Shown piece after piece: positions 1-8,036 of a DNA stretch of 58,402 bases; within the stretch, counting starts at the first letter, position 1; every line of letters starts with the position of its first letter. Location: NCBI GenBank assembly GCA_028716485.1, contig JAQUPS010000008.1:1-58402 (forward strand), written 5' to 3'. The notes below the pieces were generated by a model that worked only from the letters and a program-made list of their open reading frames with translations, was not told where the DNA came from and did not search any database. The position numbers and the translations under genes are program-made. The stretch comes from Patescibacteria group bacterium (lineage in GTDB: Bacteria; Patescibacteriota; Patescibacteriia; Patescibacteriales; WJLG01).

Positions 1-1
1 T

Positions 2-121
2 AGAATGCTAAATAATAAATTGCCTAATTACTTGGAATACTATAATGCCGAAAGATTGCATATGGGCATTGAATTCAAAACGCCAAATTATTTAATAAAT
101 CGTTTCCAAGCTATTGGATAG
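2..121 (+). mobile_element. 3' end of a DDE transposase/integrase gene (partial at contig edge)
   Basis: The first 121 bases read in frame as the last 39 residues of an integrase-core transposase and end at TAG. The visible motif YYNAERLHMGIEFKTP resembles the YNxERPHxxL...TP tail that follows the catalytic Glu in IS3/IS481-type DDE enzymes. The start and catalytic residues lie beyond the contig edge. The same sequence in reverse complement forms the other end of the contig, so this is probably one IS present in at least two copies in the genome. The family assignment rests on the C-terminal motif only. Confidence 0.75.
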
Positions 122-127
122 AAAACG
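2..127. repeat. Terminal inverted repeat, left copy (126 bp)
   Basis: Bases 2-127 equal the reverse complement of 58277-58402 with no mismatch seen. The match stops at base 128, six bases after the transposase stop codon, which probably marks the outer end of the insertion sequence. Assembly breakage at a repeated IS explains it better than a linear replicon. Confidence 0.9.
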
Positions 128-137
128 CCGGCTATAT

Positions 138-521
138 TCAGGGAATATATTTTTTATAATTCTGCTCGGCGATGAATTGTCTTTTTTTGTCCGGCAATCG
201 CTTGGCGTAAATGACGATAAAGACGATCCAAACGACCATGCCGATCACCCATAAAGCAAACCAGATTCGGGCGGAAAGGAAAGGAACCAGTTCCAAGCTG
301 AAAAAATCGAGCAGGGCGCCGATAATGAAATTGCTGATGAAAAAGATTGATAGTTTATTCCAGAACGGCTTGTAAAATCCTTGGCGCTTTTTTAGAAAAA
401 AACAAGCAACCGCGGCGGCGAGAAAAAAGGCGATTATTGCCAGTAATAGATTTTGCATGGCCGGAATCAGCGAGTCGGGACTCTGATTAAACCAAAATTG
501 CGCGGTCAAAAGGTTATTCAT
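138..521 (-). CDS. Hypothetical three-helix membrane protein
   Basis: The 127-aa protein starts at ATG (521). It has three clear hydrophobic segments, at about residues 23-43, 57-80 and 85-104, the last containing the run WVIGMVVWIVFIVIYAK. A basic, polar C-terminal tail follows. I recognise no catalytic or binding motif. It lies immediately inside the left insertion sequence remnant and is the last gene of a run of minus-strand genes. It is probably an integral cytoplasmic-membrane protein of a family confined to candidate-phyla bacteria. No function can be assigned from sequence. Confidence 0.6.
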   Translation of the reverse strand: MNNLLTAQFWFNQSPDSLIPAMQNLLLAIIAFFLAAAVACFFLKKRQGFYKPFWNKLSIFFISNFIIGALLDFFSLELVPFLSARIWFALWVIGMVVWIVFIVIYAKRLPDKKRQFIAEQNYKKYIP

Positions 522-598
522 AATATTGTCGGGATTAAATTTAACGGATATTCATCTTAGCACTAAGGCGGAATTTTTGGCAAGAGAACTTTTGGCGG

Positions 599-1153
599 CT
601 ACATTTTCATAAAAAGAACGCCATAGTGGAATTCGCCGGCATCGAATTCTTCCTCGACTTTCAGGCCGAGCTTCTCCGACACTTTTTTCAATTGTTCGAT
701 CTTGACTCTTTTTTCCGGCGGCGGACCGAAGGGGGAGGAAGTGTCTTCCCATTCTACCACCAGCAGCCGCCCGCCCCTTTTCAGCAGACGGATCGATTCG
801 CGCAATATCTCCGCTCTTTTTTGCGAGTGGAACAGGGTGTTTATCAGAAGCGCAACATCGAGGCTCTCCGTTTCAATTTTGGTGGCGCGATAAACTTCCA
901 GATCGCTCCAAATCGTCAGGATATTATTAATGTTTTCCTGACGGGCGCGGCGGGCGATCGATTCCAGAGAAGGTTTGAGAATATCGACGGCATAAACCAG
1001 GCCGTGCGCGCCGACAATTTTCGCGGCCGGAAAGACGAAGTGGCCGGACGTGCCGCAACCCAAATCAGCCACTTTCATCCTTTCTTTAAGGCGGGCTTTG
1101 GCCATGATAAAGTTGACGTTAAGCAGCGCGCTGCCGCCGGTTGGGTTATTCAT
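599..1153 (-). CDS. Class I SAM-dependent methyltransferase
   Basis: I choose the ATG at 1153 (MNNPTGGSALLN) over the TTG at 1222, because the longer form would overlap the upstream gene. This gives 184 aa. The SAM-binding motif I VADLGCGTSGH follows at about residue 28, then an acidic residue at the end of strand 2 (VYAVDIL) and a post-motif strand LLKRGGRLLVVEW. These are the hallmarks of a Rossmann-fold methyltransferase. The conserved lead-in PTGGSALLN suggests a specific CPR subfamily. The substrate is not evident; small molecules, RNA or protein are all possible. It lies downstream of the RodZ-like gene on the same strand, 43 bases away. Confidence 0.75.
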   Translation of the reverse strand: MNNPTGGSALLNVNFIMAKARLKERMKVADLGCGTSGHFVFPAAKIVGAHGLVYAVDILKPSLESIARRARQENINNILTIWSDLEVYRATKIETESLDVALLINTLFHSQKRAEILRESIRLLKRGGRLLVVEWEDTSSPFGPPPEKRVKIEQLKKVSEKLGLKVEEEFDAGEFHYGVLFMKM

Positions 1154-1196
1154 AATCGTTTTGAGGGGGACGCAAAATATCGCGTTCCTACGGATA

Positions 1197-1859
1197 TTAT
1201 TTAACCAGAATTTGTTTTTCAATAATTTTTTTTCGGCTATATTTATTTTGCGCGGAAATTATTATCGTGTTTATCCCTATTTTAAGATTGATTCTTTCTT
1301 GAAAATTGCCGGTGCTGTCTTTTAATATTTTCCGGCCGTTAATGGCGATTTGCGTTTTGGCGTCGGCGCGGCCGATCACGTCAACAAAATTATTCTGCGT
1401 GACCAGATTATCCGGCGGCTGATAAATTTCCACTTTGGGCGAGGAAAAGGTGGAAAATAAATAATATCCGAGATACGAAAAAAGGATAATGATGGCGGCA
1501 ATCAACAGAATATTTTTTAAAATTCCGGGAAAGATAGCCAGCTCGGATTTTTTTATTTTCTTTTTGGAAAAAACATCCTTATTCCCGTTGTTCCCGCCCC
1601 TTTCTTTTTGGTATTTCTCGGCTATCCAGACGGGGTTTAGGCCGAGCCAGGAAGAATATTGCCGGAGAAAAGTTTTTTCATAGACGCCGCCGGGCAGAGC
1701 CGTATAATCGCCGCGCTCCAGAGCCGCTAAATATTCAGGATTGATTGAAAGTTTCTTGGCCGCCGCCGCAAGAGTGAATTTTTTTTCTTCGCGGGCAACG
1801 CGCAATTTTTCCGCCACGGTTTCCTCATCCTCTTTGATTTTGTTGCGGGTGAAAAGCAT
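1197..1859 (-). CDS. RodZ-like helix-turn-helix membrane protein
   Basis: The start at ATG 1859 (MLFTRNKIKED) is preferred to the TTG at 1883; this gives 220 aa. An N-terminal Xre/HTH_25-type domain covers about residues 15-80 (LRVAREEKKFTLAAAAKKLSINPEYLAALERG). It is followed by a linker, one transmembrane helix near residue 115-135 (ILLIAAIIILFSYLGYYLF) and an extracellular beta-rich domain ending in KQILVK. That order is typical of RodZ, which links MreB to the cell envelope. The outer part resembles the glucodextranase-like domain often found in CPR members of the family. A role in cell shape is inferred from architecture only; no mreB is in the window. Confidence 0.72.
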   Translation of the reverse strand: MLFTRNKIKEDEETVAEKLRVAREEKKFTLAAAAKKLSINPEYLAALERGDYTALPGGVYEKTFLRQYSSWLGLNPVWIAEKYQKERGGNNGNKDVFSKKKIKKSELAIFPGILKNILLIAAIIILFSYLGYYLFSTFSSPKVEIYQPPDNLVTQNNFVDVIGRADAKTQIAINGRKILKDSTGNFQERINLKIGINTIIISAQNKYSRKKIIEKQILVK

Positions 1860-1890
1860 AGCGAAAAAATAACCGTCCGGCAACTGCTGT

Positions 1891-2319
1891 TTAGATTTTA
1901 ATTTTCAAACCGGGAGCGACATTCGCGCCCAGCAAGCCGGCGGAAAATTGGATTATTAAATAGCTGGCAAAAACAATTACTAAGCCGATAATGGCGTTCA
2001 TCAGGATAGTTTTACCTTCTCTGACTTTTTCTTCATTGCCGCCGGAAAGGATGAAAACAAAACCGCCATAAACGAAAAACAATAAGGCGATGGCGCCGAT
2101 GCTGCCCAAAATCCAGTTAGAAACATTGACCGCCACCTGAAGAATATCGTTAAGCGAGTAATTGCCGCAGCCATTGGGAGATGTGCAAGTTCCGGTTTTT
2201 TGTCCGTTTTCCGTCGGTAAAATTCCGGCCGCGAAAGCAGTTGGCGGGCAAAGGCTCAGCCAGACGGAAACAGCGAATATTGATTTTAATAATTTATTTT
2301 TGAACATTTTTTCAGGCAT
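1891..2319 (-). CDS. T4SS-type pilin-like protein (solitary copy)
   Basis: A 142-aa protein with an N-terminal signal sequence (residues about 10-31, ending AFAA) and two transmembrane helices separated by a short charged loop (SGGNEEKVREGKTILMNAI). This is the pattern of the T4SS_pilin/TrbC-like family that is abundant in Patescibacteria. It is the same family as the seven-gene array at 21.4-24.5 kb but sits alone. It has a Cys-containing N-terminal segment (GTCTSPNGCGNYS) that could form a disulphide outside the cell. The real start may be ATG 2319 or ATG 2307. It may contribute to a surface pilus or DNA-uptake apparatus; no secretion ATPase is nearby. Confidence 0.75.
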   Translation of the reverse strand: MPEKMFKNKLLKSIFAVSVWLSLCPPTAFAAGILPTENGQKTGTCTSPNGCGNYSLNDILQVAVNVSNWILGSIGAIALLFFVYGGFVFILSGGNEEKVREGKTILMNAIIGLVIVFASYLIIQFSAGLLGANVAPGLKIKI

Positions 2320-2405
2320 CAGGTAACAGGTAGCATATAATGAAACGACCTGTCCCGAACGATATTTTAAAACACGCTACATGGTATATGTTACCTGTTA
2401 CTTGA
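2319..2405. repeat. Inverted repeat built from iterated ggtaaca words
   Basis: Arms 2319-2339 (TCAGGTAACAGGTAGCATATA) and 2385-2405 are near-perfect reverse complements across a 45-base spacer. Each arm is itself a small tandem iteration of a GGTAACA-like word. The element fills the gap between the pilin and the solute-binding gene. It has no T-tract, so it is not a standard terminator. Confidence 0.7.
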
Positions 2406-2412
2406 TAGTTGC

Positions 2413-3783
2413 TTATTGAATGGTCTGCTGAACCTTGGACGCGCCCTGGTTGATTGTCTGGTTGATGTCTTTGGTATTTTTAACCGTCAGATCAATCATT
2501 TCTTGCAGAGCGTTTTCCGCCGCTATTGGGTTATTGCCGCGATACCAGCTTTGGGTCGTCAGCACCTGGTCGGCAAAGACGCCGATGTCCAGATCGTTGA
2601 CTTGCGAATTTATCAGCGCTCGTAAAGCTGTGGGTTTTTTGGCTATTTTTAGATAATTTTGCACTTGGTCCTGTGAGGTTTCATATTGAATAAAGTCCCA
2701 AGCTTCATTGATATTTTTGCTTTTGGCGGAAACGGTTTCCAGCCAATAGTTGGCATAGTTGACCAGTTTGGCATTGCCCTGGATTTGCGGCATTTTGGCA
2801 ATGGAAAAATTAAGTTTTGGCGCCGCCGCTCTGATGGTCGGCAAATCATAAGCATAATCAAACATTATTCCCAGATTGCCCTGCTCAAACATAGTTAGAG
2901 AATTGGGCAAGTTGCTGTTCCAGCAATAAACGTCTTTGGCCGAGTTGGAAAAATCCGTGTAAAAACGCAAGGCTTCCAACCCCGGGTTATAATTTTGGGC
3001 GCTGCCGGGCGGAATCGATTGGAACATCACCGTGCCATTATCCATCATCACTGCGCCGTTTTGCATCATCAATAAAGATAAAATATCCTGCGGCCGCTGG
3101 ATATTTGCCGAGCCGCCCAGGGCGACGCCGGCTTGAACAATATTGCCCTGGCTGTTTAGCTTGGTTAATCTTTTTACGTCCTGCTGAAATTCCGCGTTCC
3201 AGTATTGCGGCGGCCCCGAGATGCCGGCGTTATTGAAGAGATCAGTATTATAATACATTGCCAGCGTATCCATATACAGCGGCAGGCCGTAAATTGCGCT
3301 CGCGCCGTTTTTAGAGAGCACCGTGTCGTTATAAACAATATCAACGAAATTATTCTTTAAATCTTTTAAGCTTAAGCTCGGAGTGGTGCGCAGCTCGGCG
3401 ACCGTGGTTTTTTTGATTGTTCCTTTGACGACCGGATAAACCAGAGTTAATTGCGCCGGCAGAGGCGTGATCTTATTTTGATATTCGGAAAGCCAGCTTG
3501 AAGGGATGGAAAAGATATCCGGTCCGCGATCCTCGGCCAAAGCATTGATCAATTCTTTTTCATATTCATCGTAGCGGAATTTTTTATATTGGATGGTGAT
3601 GTAAGGATGGATTTTCTGGTAATTGGCGATGATGGTGGCGAAAGCGTCTTCATCATCGTAAACTCGCCAATAAGTGAGGGTTATCGGTTTGACGCTGGAG
3701 GGCGGAACAGTGCTGGCGCAGCCGGCGCCGGAAGTCAAGATAAAAGTCAAAACCAGAAATAAGGCGAAAATTTTATTTTTCAT
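2413..3783 (-). CDS. Extracellular solute-binding lipoprotein (sugar-type ABC transporter)
   Basis: A 456-aa protein with a lipoprotein signal (FILTSGAGC, lipidated Cys at about residue 22). The body fits the SBP_bac_1 family: ITLTYWRVYDDEDAFATIIANYQKIHP at the start, DIFSIPSSWL, GLPLYMDTLAMYYNTDLF and a C-terminal region with NEAWDFIQYETS. Such proteins capture sugars or oligosaccharides and deliver them to a membrane permease. No permease or ATPase partner is encoded nearby, so it may work with distant genes or act as a surface binder. The gene stands between two hairpin-bearing spacers and is probably monocistronic. Confidence 0.85.
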   Translation of the reverse strand: MKNKIFALFLVLTFILTSGAGCASTVPPSSVKPITLTYWRVYDDEDAFATIIANYQKIHPYITIQYKKFRYDEYEKELINALAEDRGPDIFSIPSSWLSEYQNKITPLPAQLTLVYPVVKGTIKKTTVAELRTTPSLSLKDLKNNFVDIVYNDTVLSKNGASAIYGLPLYMDTLAMYYNTDLFNNAGISGPPQYWNAEFQQDVKRLTKLNSQGNIVQAGVALGGSANIQRPQDILSLLMMQNGAVMMDNGTVMFQSIPPGSAQNYNPGLEALRFYTDFSNSAKDVYCWNSNLPNSLTMFEQGNLGIMFDYAYDLPTIRAAAPKLNFSIAKMPQIQGNAKLVNYANYWLETVSAKSKNINEAWDFIQYETSQDQVQNYLKIAKKPTALRALINSQVNDLDIGVFADQVLTTQSWYRGNNPIAAENALQEMIDLTVKNTKDINQTINQGASKVQQTIQ

Positions 3784-3821
3784 AGATAAATATATTGGAA
3801 TTGTGATATTTCCTCTTTCTT

Positions 3822-3827
3822 ATTATA
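3822..3827 (-). promoter_or_regulatory. Possible -10 box for the solute-binding gene
   Basis: On the minus strand the spacer contains TATAAT about 39 bases upstream of the ATG at 3783. No convincing -35 is visible. Weak support. Confidence 0.35.
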
Positions 3828-3865
3828 ACATAAATCGGAAAAAAAATGGAATGGCGCGGCTGCCG

Positions 3866-3898
3866 AAAAAAATGCGGCGCCAAATTTATTGACGCCGC
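3866..3898 (-). terminator. Rho-independent terminator of the 171-aa unknown gene
   Basis: Read on the minus strand, GCGGCG pairs with CGCCGC around an AT-rich loop and is followed by a run of seven T residues. It lies directly downstream of the gene ending at 3926. Confidence 0.7.
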
Positions 3899-3925
3899 CG
3901 TGATATTTCGCGCTTTCTTTCTTTT

Positions 3926-4441
3926 TTAAGCTTTTTCAAAGTAAAGATTGGTTCCGCCCAGCCGCACCAGCCTGCCTTCCTGGCGTTCGAAAAATTGAAC
4001 TTCATTGCCGCAAGGCTTGGCTCTAAGGATTTCACCCGGCCGGCAAAGAGGATGTTTATTGCTGCCCACTCGTTTAAAATCAACTCTTTTATTCGCGAAG
4101 AAAAAGACGATTCTTCCGTCGGCTGATTTTTTGATTTCCAGCTCTAAGCCGTTATAAGCCGATTTCAGGTACCTTTCCGCGATTATCTTGCCCCGTCCGG
4201 GTTTTTCCACCGAATCAAGATTGATCGCGGTCAAAAAAAATTTTCCCGGTACGCTCGGCGGTTTTATCGCCTGGCAATTGGCCGCGAATTCCAAACTCTG
4301 AGCCAATGCGTATTTTTCAGCCAAAGTCTTCGGCCATTTCCCCCCCCTTCTTTCAATCAGTATTTGTTTGACTCTTTCTTCAACCTTGCGATTCCGCATC
4401 TTTCGATAACTGACGCTGGTCGGATTAACAGCCACAAGCAT
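3926..4441 (-). CDS. Hypothetical protein, 171 aa
   Basis: Starts at ATG 4441. I do not recognise the family. The protein is soluble-looking and basic in its N-terminal 35 residues (SYRKMRNRKVEERVKQILIERR). The second half is rich in beta-type segments (GLELEIKKSADGRIVFFFANKRVDF) and ends EGRLVRLGGTNLYFEKA. There is no signal peptide or membrane segment. It sits just downstream of the ComM-type gene on the same strand with a 94-base gap, and has its own terminator. Codon use matches its neighbours, so it is likely a real gene of a lineage-specific family. Confidence 0.5.
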   Translation of the reverse strand: MLVAVNPTSVSYRKMRNRKVEERVKQILIERRGGKWPKTLAEKYALAQSLEFAANCQAIKPPSVPGKFFLTAINLDSVEKPGRGKIIAERYLKSAYNGLELEIKKSADGRIVFFFANKRVDFKRVGSNKHPLCRPGEILRAKPCGNEVQFFERQEGRLVRLGGTNLYFEKA

Positions 4442-4535
4442 GAGCCCTCCCGCAATAGTGGTGATTGGAAAGATAAAAATAGTGATTATATTGAAAGAAC
4501 TGATTATTCAAGATTAAGGCTTGGCGATTATTGTG

Positions 4536-6056
4536 TCAAGCGGATTTTTCCCGATATTGCAGAGCTTCGGCCAGATGGGCGGTGGAAATCGATGGTTCAT
4601 TATCCAGGTCAGCGATAGTGCGAGCTAATTTTAAGAGGCGAAAATAGGAGCGAGCGGAAAGATTGAGTGTGTCGATGGCGCTGCTGATCAGTTTTTTGGC
4701 TTCATCATCAAGCGCGCAGCATCGCCGGGTTTTTTCCGAGCTCATTTCCGCGTTGGTGAAGATTTTTTCGTTCTTGAATCTTTCCGCCTGGATTTCCCGC
4801 GCCGCGGTGACGCGTTTTTTCATGGTTGAAGAATTCTCGCCGGGGAGATTTTCGTCCAATTTTTTGAATTCCATCCGCGGCACTTCCAGTTGCATGTCGA
4901 TGCGGTCCAAAATCGGGCCGGAAATTTTTTTGCGGTAATTCTGGATCTGCATCGCCGAACAGGAACAGGCGCGGGCGCGGTCGCCGAAAAATCCGCAAGG
5001 GCAGGGGTTCATCGAAGCGATTAAAATGAATTTGGCCGGAAAATCCAGATGTCCGGCGGCGCGGCTCACGGTAATGACGCCGTCTTCGAGCGGCTGGCGC
5101 AAAGCTTCCAGAACCGGACGGGGAAATTCGGCGAATTCGTCCAAAAACAAGACGCCGCGATGGGCAAGCGATATCTCTCCCGGGCCGGGCTGGATGCCGC
5201 CGCCGACCAAAGCCACGCCGGAAGCGGTGTGATGCGGGGCGCGGAACGGCCGGGACTTTATCAAACCGCTTTTTTCTTTCAGTTTGCCGGCGACGCTGTA
5301 AATTTTGGTGACCTCTAAGGCTTCGGCAAAAGCCAGATCCGGTAAAATGGAAGGAAAAGTTTTAGCCAGCATTGTTTTACCCGAACCTGGCGGGCCGAAC
5401 ATCAGCAAATTATGTCCGCCGGCCGCGGCTATCTCCATCGCCCGTTTTACCTGCTCCTGGCCTTTCACGTGCGCCATGTCATATTCGATTGGCACATTAA
5501 AAAGTTCCGGATCGCGGTAGGGAAATTCGGGAATGGCGACTTTGCCGCGCAAATGAAAGACCAGCTGCATTAAATTTTTAACTGGAATTACCCTGATTTC
5601 TTTGGCTAATTTGGCTTCGGCCGCGTTGGCTTCCGGCAAAAAGACCGTTGTCTTGCCGGCGCGTCTGGCGCAAAGCGCAACCGGCAGGGCGCCGGTAATC
5701 GGGCGCAGATCGCCGTTCAAAGATAGCTCGCCGGTAAAAATAAAATCGTCCAGATTGATTTTTCCCGAAATGAATTCGCTTTTCTGCAAGATGCTGATGG
5801 CGATCGGCAGATCAAAAGACGGCCCGTGCTTGGGCAGATAGGCCGGCGCCAGATTAACGGTCACTGAAACGCGCGGAAATTCAAAATTGGAATTTTTAAT
5901 GGCGCTCCGCACCCTTTCCCGAGCTTCGGAAACTGCCTTATCCGGCAAGCCGACTAAAAAAATTTTTCCATACTCTCCCCCGCCGGTATCGGCCTCGACC
6001 TCGACCAATTCGGCGTCCAGCCCGACCACCGCGGCGGAAAAAACTTTACTCGACAT
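4536..6056 (-). CDS. comM: ComM/YifB family Mg-chelatase-like AAA+ ATPase
   Basis: ATG 6056 (MSSKVFSAAVVGLDA) is chosen over the TTG three codons upstream, giving 506 aa. The N-terminal ChlI-type domain is visible (VGLPDKAVSEARERVRSAI, VNLAPAYLPKHGPSFDLPIA). An AAA+ core follows, with Walker A GPPGSGKT, Walker B GVLFLDEFAEF and the zinc-type cluster NPCPCGFFGDRARACSC. The Mg_chelatase C-terminal domain ends with LAEALQYR. In bacteria studied, ComM is a hexameric helicase that promotes branch migration when incoming single-stranded DNA integrates during natural transformation. That role fits with pilins elsewhere in the window, but the link is inference. Confidence 0.93.
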   Translation of the reverse strand: MSSKVFSAAVVGLDAELVEVEADTGGGEYGKIFLVGLPDKAVSEARERVRSAIKNSNFEFPRVSVTVNLAPAYLPKHGPSFDLPIAISILQKSEFISGKINLDDFIFTGELSLNGDLRPITGALPVALCARRAGKTTVFLPEANAAEAKLAKEIRVIPVKNLMQLVFHLRGKVAIPEFPYRDPELFNVPIEYDMAHVKGQEQVKRAMEIAAAGGHNLLMFGPPGSGKTMLAKTFPSILPDLAFAEALEVTKIYSVAGKLKEKSGLIKSRPFRAPHHTASGVALVGGGIQPGPGEISLAHRGVLFLDEFAEFPRPVLEALRQPLEDGVITVSRAAGHLDFPAKFILIASMNPCPCGFFGDRARACSCSAMQIQNYRKKISGPILDRIDMQLEVPRMEFKKLDENLPGENSSTMKKRVTAAREIQAERFKNEKIFTNAEMSSEKTRRCCALDDEAKKLISSAIDTLNLSARSYFRLLKLARTIADLDNEPSISTAHLAEALQYREKSA

Positions 6057-6060
6057 GAAT

Positions 6061-6116
6061 ATCAATTAAAAATTATGCCGACGTAAAGTCGGCATCCCGA
6101 GCTTGCCTCGGGAAAA
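6061..6116. repeat. Double-hairpin dispersed repeat, copy 1 (56 bp)
   Basis: Contains two small stems, GCCGAC-gtaaa-GTCGGC and CCCGAG-cttgc-CTCGGG, preceded by an ATTAAAAATTATG lead-in. It matches 33333-33388 at 55 of 56 positions. Confidence 0.85.
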
Positions 6117-6240
6117 ATGAAAAGTTAAAAATTATTTAAAGACGATAACTCTTTTATTATAACATAAAATAGATATTCGGTGATTTAGGTAAATGCGGTT
6201 GACAAAAAAGATTTTTACTGTTAAGTTTAAATTAATTTTT

Positions 6241-6705
6241 ATGAACTATCGGTTGTTAAAATTTATCAAAGAGGCCTTTAAAAATCCCGGGACAGCCTTG
6301 GATTTTGGTTCGGGTGAAGGTATGGATAAGGCCTGTCTTAAAAACCTCGGCTGGATTGTAAGAGGGGTTGATTTAAAATCAGGCACAGATTTAAATTTGC
6401 CTTTTGAGGCAAAAAAAGTTGATTTGGTTTATGCCAACTATCTTTTGCAATTTTTGGATAATAAGAAGCAATTTATTGATAATTGCTTTAATAATTTAAA
6501 AAAGGGAGGGAGACTTTTTTTGCATACATTTGACAAGTCCGACCGGGTTCTTAAAAAAAAAATAAGCACCAAAGAACTTAAGAAATTATTAAGAGATAAA
6601 TTTGAAGATATAGAAATAAATATTTTTAGCGAGTTTGATAATCACCCCAAACATCGTCATTGGCATAAGATATTAGAAGTAACGGCAAAAAAAAGAGAAC
6701 TTTAA
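6241..6705 (+). CDS. SAM-dependent methyltransferase of the putative RiPP cluster
   Basis: I prefer the ATG at 6241 (MNYRLLKFIKEAF; 154 aa) to the upstream in-frame ATG at 6193, whose 16 extra residues are low-complexity and basic. Motif I is ALDFGSGEGMD. It is followed by VRGVDLKSGTDLNLPF, the acidic motif VDLVYANYLLQFLDN and the strand LKKGGRLFLHTF, typical of class I methyltransferases (Methyltransf_11 type). It lies 22 bases upstream of the radical SAM gene on the same strand and is more AT-rich than the flanking minus-strand genes. A role in modifying the downstream peptide is inferred from position. It could instead be an independent enzyme. Confidence 0.75.
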   Translation: MNYRLLKFIKEAFKNPGTALDFGSGEGMDKACLKNLGWIVRGVDLKSGTDLNLPFEAKKVDLVYANYLLQFLDNKKQFIDNCFNNLKKGGRLFLHTFDKSDRVLKKKISTKELKKLLRDKFEDIEINIFSEFDNHPKHRHWHKILEVTAKKREL

Positions 6706-6727
6706 CAATTCAACGAAGGGATAAAAA

Positions 6728-7729
6728 ATGTCCAAAAGATTTTATCTGCAATGGCACATCACCAATCAATGTGGCAATAGATGTCGTCATTGTTATCAGC
6801 AGGGAAATTATGGCGGTCCAGAAGTCACTCTCGAAAGAGCGGCTTTAATTTTGGAAGATTTTTTAAGTCTCTGCAGCCGGCTTAAAGCCGATTCTTATTT
6901 GGCGATAACCGGCGGCGATCCATTTCGGAACAGTGCTTTTAGGTCGATATTAACGGTGGCGTCTTCCAGTTGTTTCTGGGTCAGTATTCTCGCCAATCCG
7001 GAAAACGTTACCGAGGAAAATTTAGAGTGGCTGGAAAAACTAAAGATAAGATTTTTCCAAGTTTCCCTCGACGGTTTGGAAAAAACTCATGATAGCATCC
7101 GTTATCCAGGGAGTTTTAAAAGAACCATGGAGGCCATCAAGCGATTATCAAGAACATCTATCAAGCCCATGGTAATGTCCACCGTCTCTTCTCTCAACTA
7201 CAGAGAAATGCCGGCTGTTATGAGAGAGGTTTATGCGGCTGGCGCCAAAAGATGGTCTTTTGCCAGGTGGACGCCTGTGGGGATTGGCGATTGCGGAATA
7301 AAACCAGATGAGTATATGTGTTTTTTGAGAGAAATTTCTAAAATTCATAAAAAGTTCGAAGCCGAGGGACATGATCCTGTCGATAAAGATCCTTTAACAA
7401 TCCTAATAAACGCTAACGAATGTTCTGACTCTTCGCAAATGGTTGCCGGTGGTTGCGGCATAGGGTCATCGGTTTTGACGCTTTTGCCGGATGACACGGT
7501 AATGGCTTGTCGTAGACATCCAGGTAGCGTCCTTGGTAAGTGGACCACTGAAAATAACTTTCTGTATCACTTTGCGCTTAATCCCAAAATGGATGAGTTT
7601 AGACAATTCGAAAAAATCGAAGGATGTGGAAAGTGTAAATTTTTAAAATATTGCCGGGGTTGCAGGGCTGCAGCCTATTCAGCAACAGGAAATCATTTTG
7701 GCCGCGACCCTCAATGTCCGCTATGTTGA
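6728..7729 (+). CDS. Radical SAM/SPASM peptide-modifying enzyme
   Basis: A 333-aa protein. The radical SAM [4Fe-4S] motif CGNRCRHC lies at residues 15-22, followed by the GGDPF glycine-rich SAM segment. The C-terminal region carries a SPASM-type auxiliary cluster pattern: a Cys in GGCGIGSS, DDTVMAC, then CGKCKFLKYCRGC, and a final CPLC. SPASM proteins typically install crosslinks or other radical changes on ribosomal peptides or on an enzyme. The next gene, 45 bases downstream, is a 38-aa Cys-rich peptide with a strong ribosome binding site. That makes a sactipeptide/ranthipeptide-like maturase plausible. The exact reaction cannot be told from sequence. Confidence 0.88.
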   Translation: MSKRFYLQWHITNQCGNRCRHCYQQGNYGGPEVTLERAALILEDFLSLCSRLKADSYLAITGGDPFRNSAFRSILTVASSSCFWVSILANPENVTEENLEWLEKLKIRFFQVSLDGLEKTHDSIRYPGSFKRTMEAIKRLSRTSIKPMVMSTVSSLNYREMPAVMREVYAAGAKRWSFARWTPVGIGDCGIKPDEYMCFLREISKIHKKFEAEGHDPVDKDPLTILINANECSDSSQMVAGGCGIGSSVLTLLPDDTVMACRRHPGSVLGKWTTENNFLYHFALNPKMDEFRQFEKIEGCGKCKFLKYCRGCRAAAYSATGNHFGRDPQCPLC

Positions 7730-7774
7730 AATAATATTGCCTTTTTCCTTCAGTAAAGAAAGGAGGTGATTAAA

Positions 7775-7891
7775 ATGAAAACCGAAAAAAGAATTGATGA
7801 AGTCCTAAGTAAGCTTCTTCATCAAGGCTTTATTTTTGACGAAAGTGCGGATACTTGCTGTCACTGCAGCTTTACCTGCACTACCGATTAA
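7775..7891 (+). CDS. Cys-rich RiPP precursor peptide candidate (38 aa)
   Basis: This ORF is too short for the supplied track. It starts at ATG 7775 behind the near-perfect ribosome binding site AAAGGAGGTGAT, the strongest in the neighbourhood. The peptide has a charged, helical leader (MKTEKRIDEVLSKLLHQGF) and a short C-terminal core, DTCCHCSFTCTTD, with four Cys (residues 28, 29, 31, 35) and five Thr/Ser. This leader-plus-core layout next to a radical SAM/SPASM gene is typical of ribosomally made, modified peptides. A terminator follows 10 bases after the stop. Thioether crosslinking of the Cys residues is an inference. No exporter or leader peptidase is seen nearby. Confidence 0.72.
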   Translation: MKTEKRIDEVLSKLLHQGFIFDESADTCCHCSFTCTTD

Positions 7892-7901
7892 GCTTTCTTT
7901 A

Positions 7902-7936
7902 TAGCACGGGCAGATGATGTCCGTGCTAATTTTTTG
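7902..7936 (+). terminator. Rho-independent terminator of the putative RiPP operon
   Basis: AGCACGG pairs with CCGTGCT around a CAGATGATG-type loop, followed by six T. It closes the methyltransferase - radical SAM - peptide unit. Confidence 0.85.
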
Positions 7937-8036
7937 TAATAGCTTGTTTTGTTTTTGTCGTTTGATAAAACGAGAGTTTAAATAAATTAAAAAACCGAGA
8001 TTTTAAATAAAAAACCCAGCTTTTAAAAAATAAAAA

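Noticed and set aside
626-1204. Plus-strand 192-aa ORF opposite the methyltransferase gene
   Set aside because: The minus-strand frame has clear SAM-binding motifs; the plus-strand product is basic, low in motifs and has no start signal.
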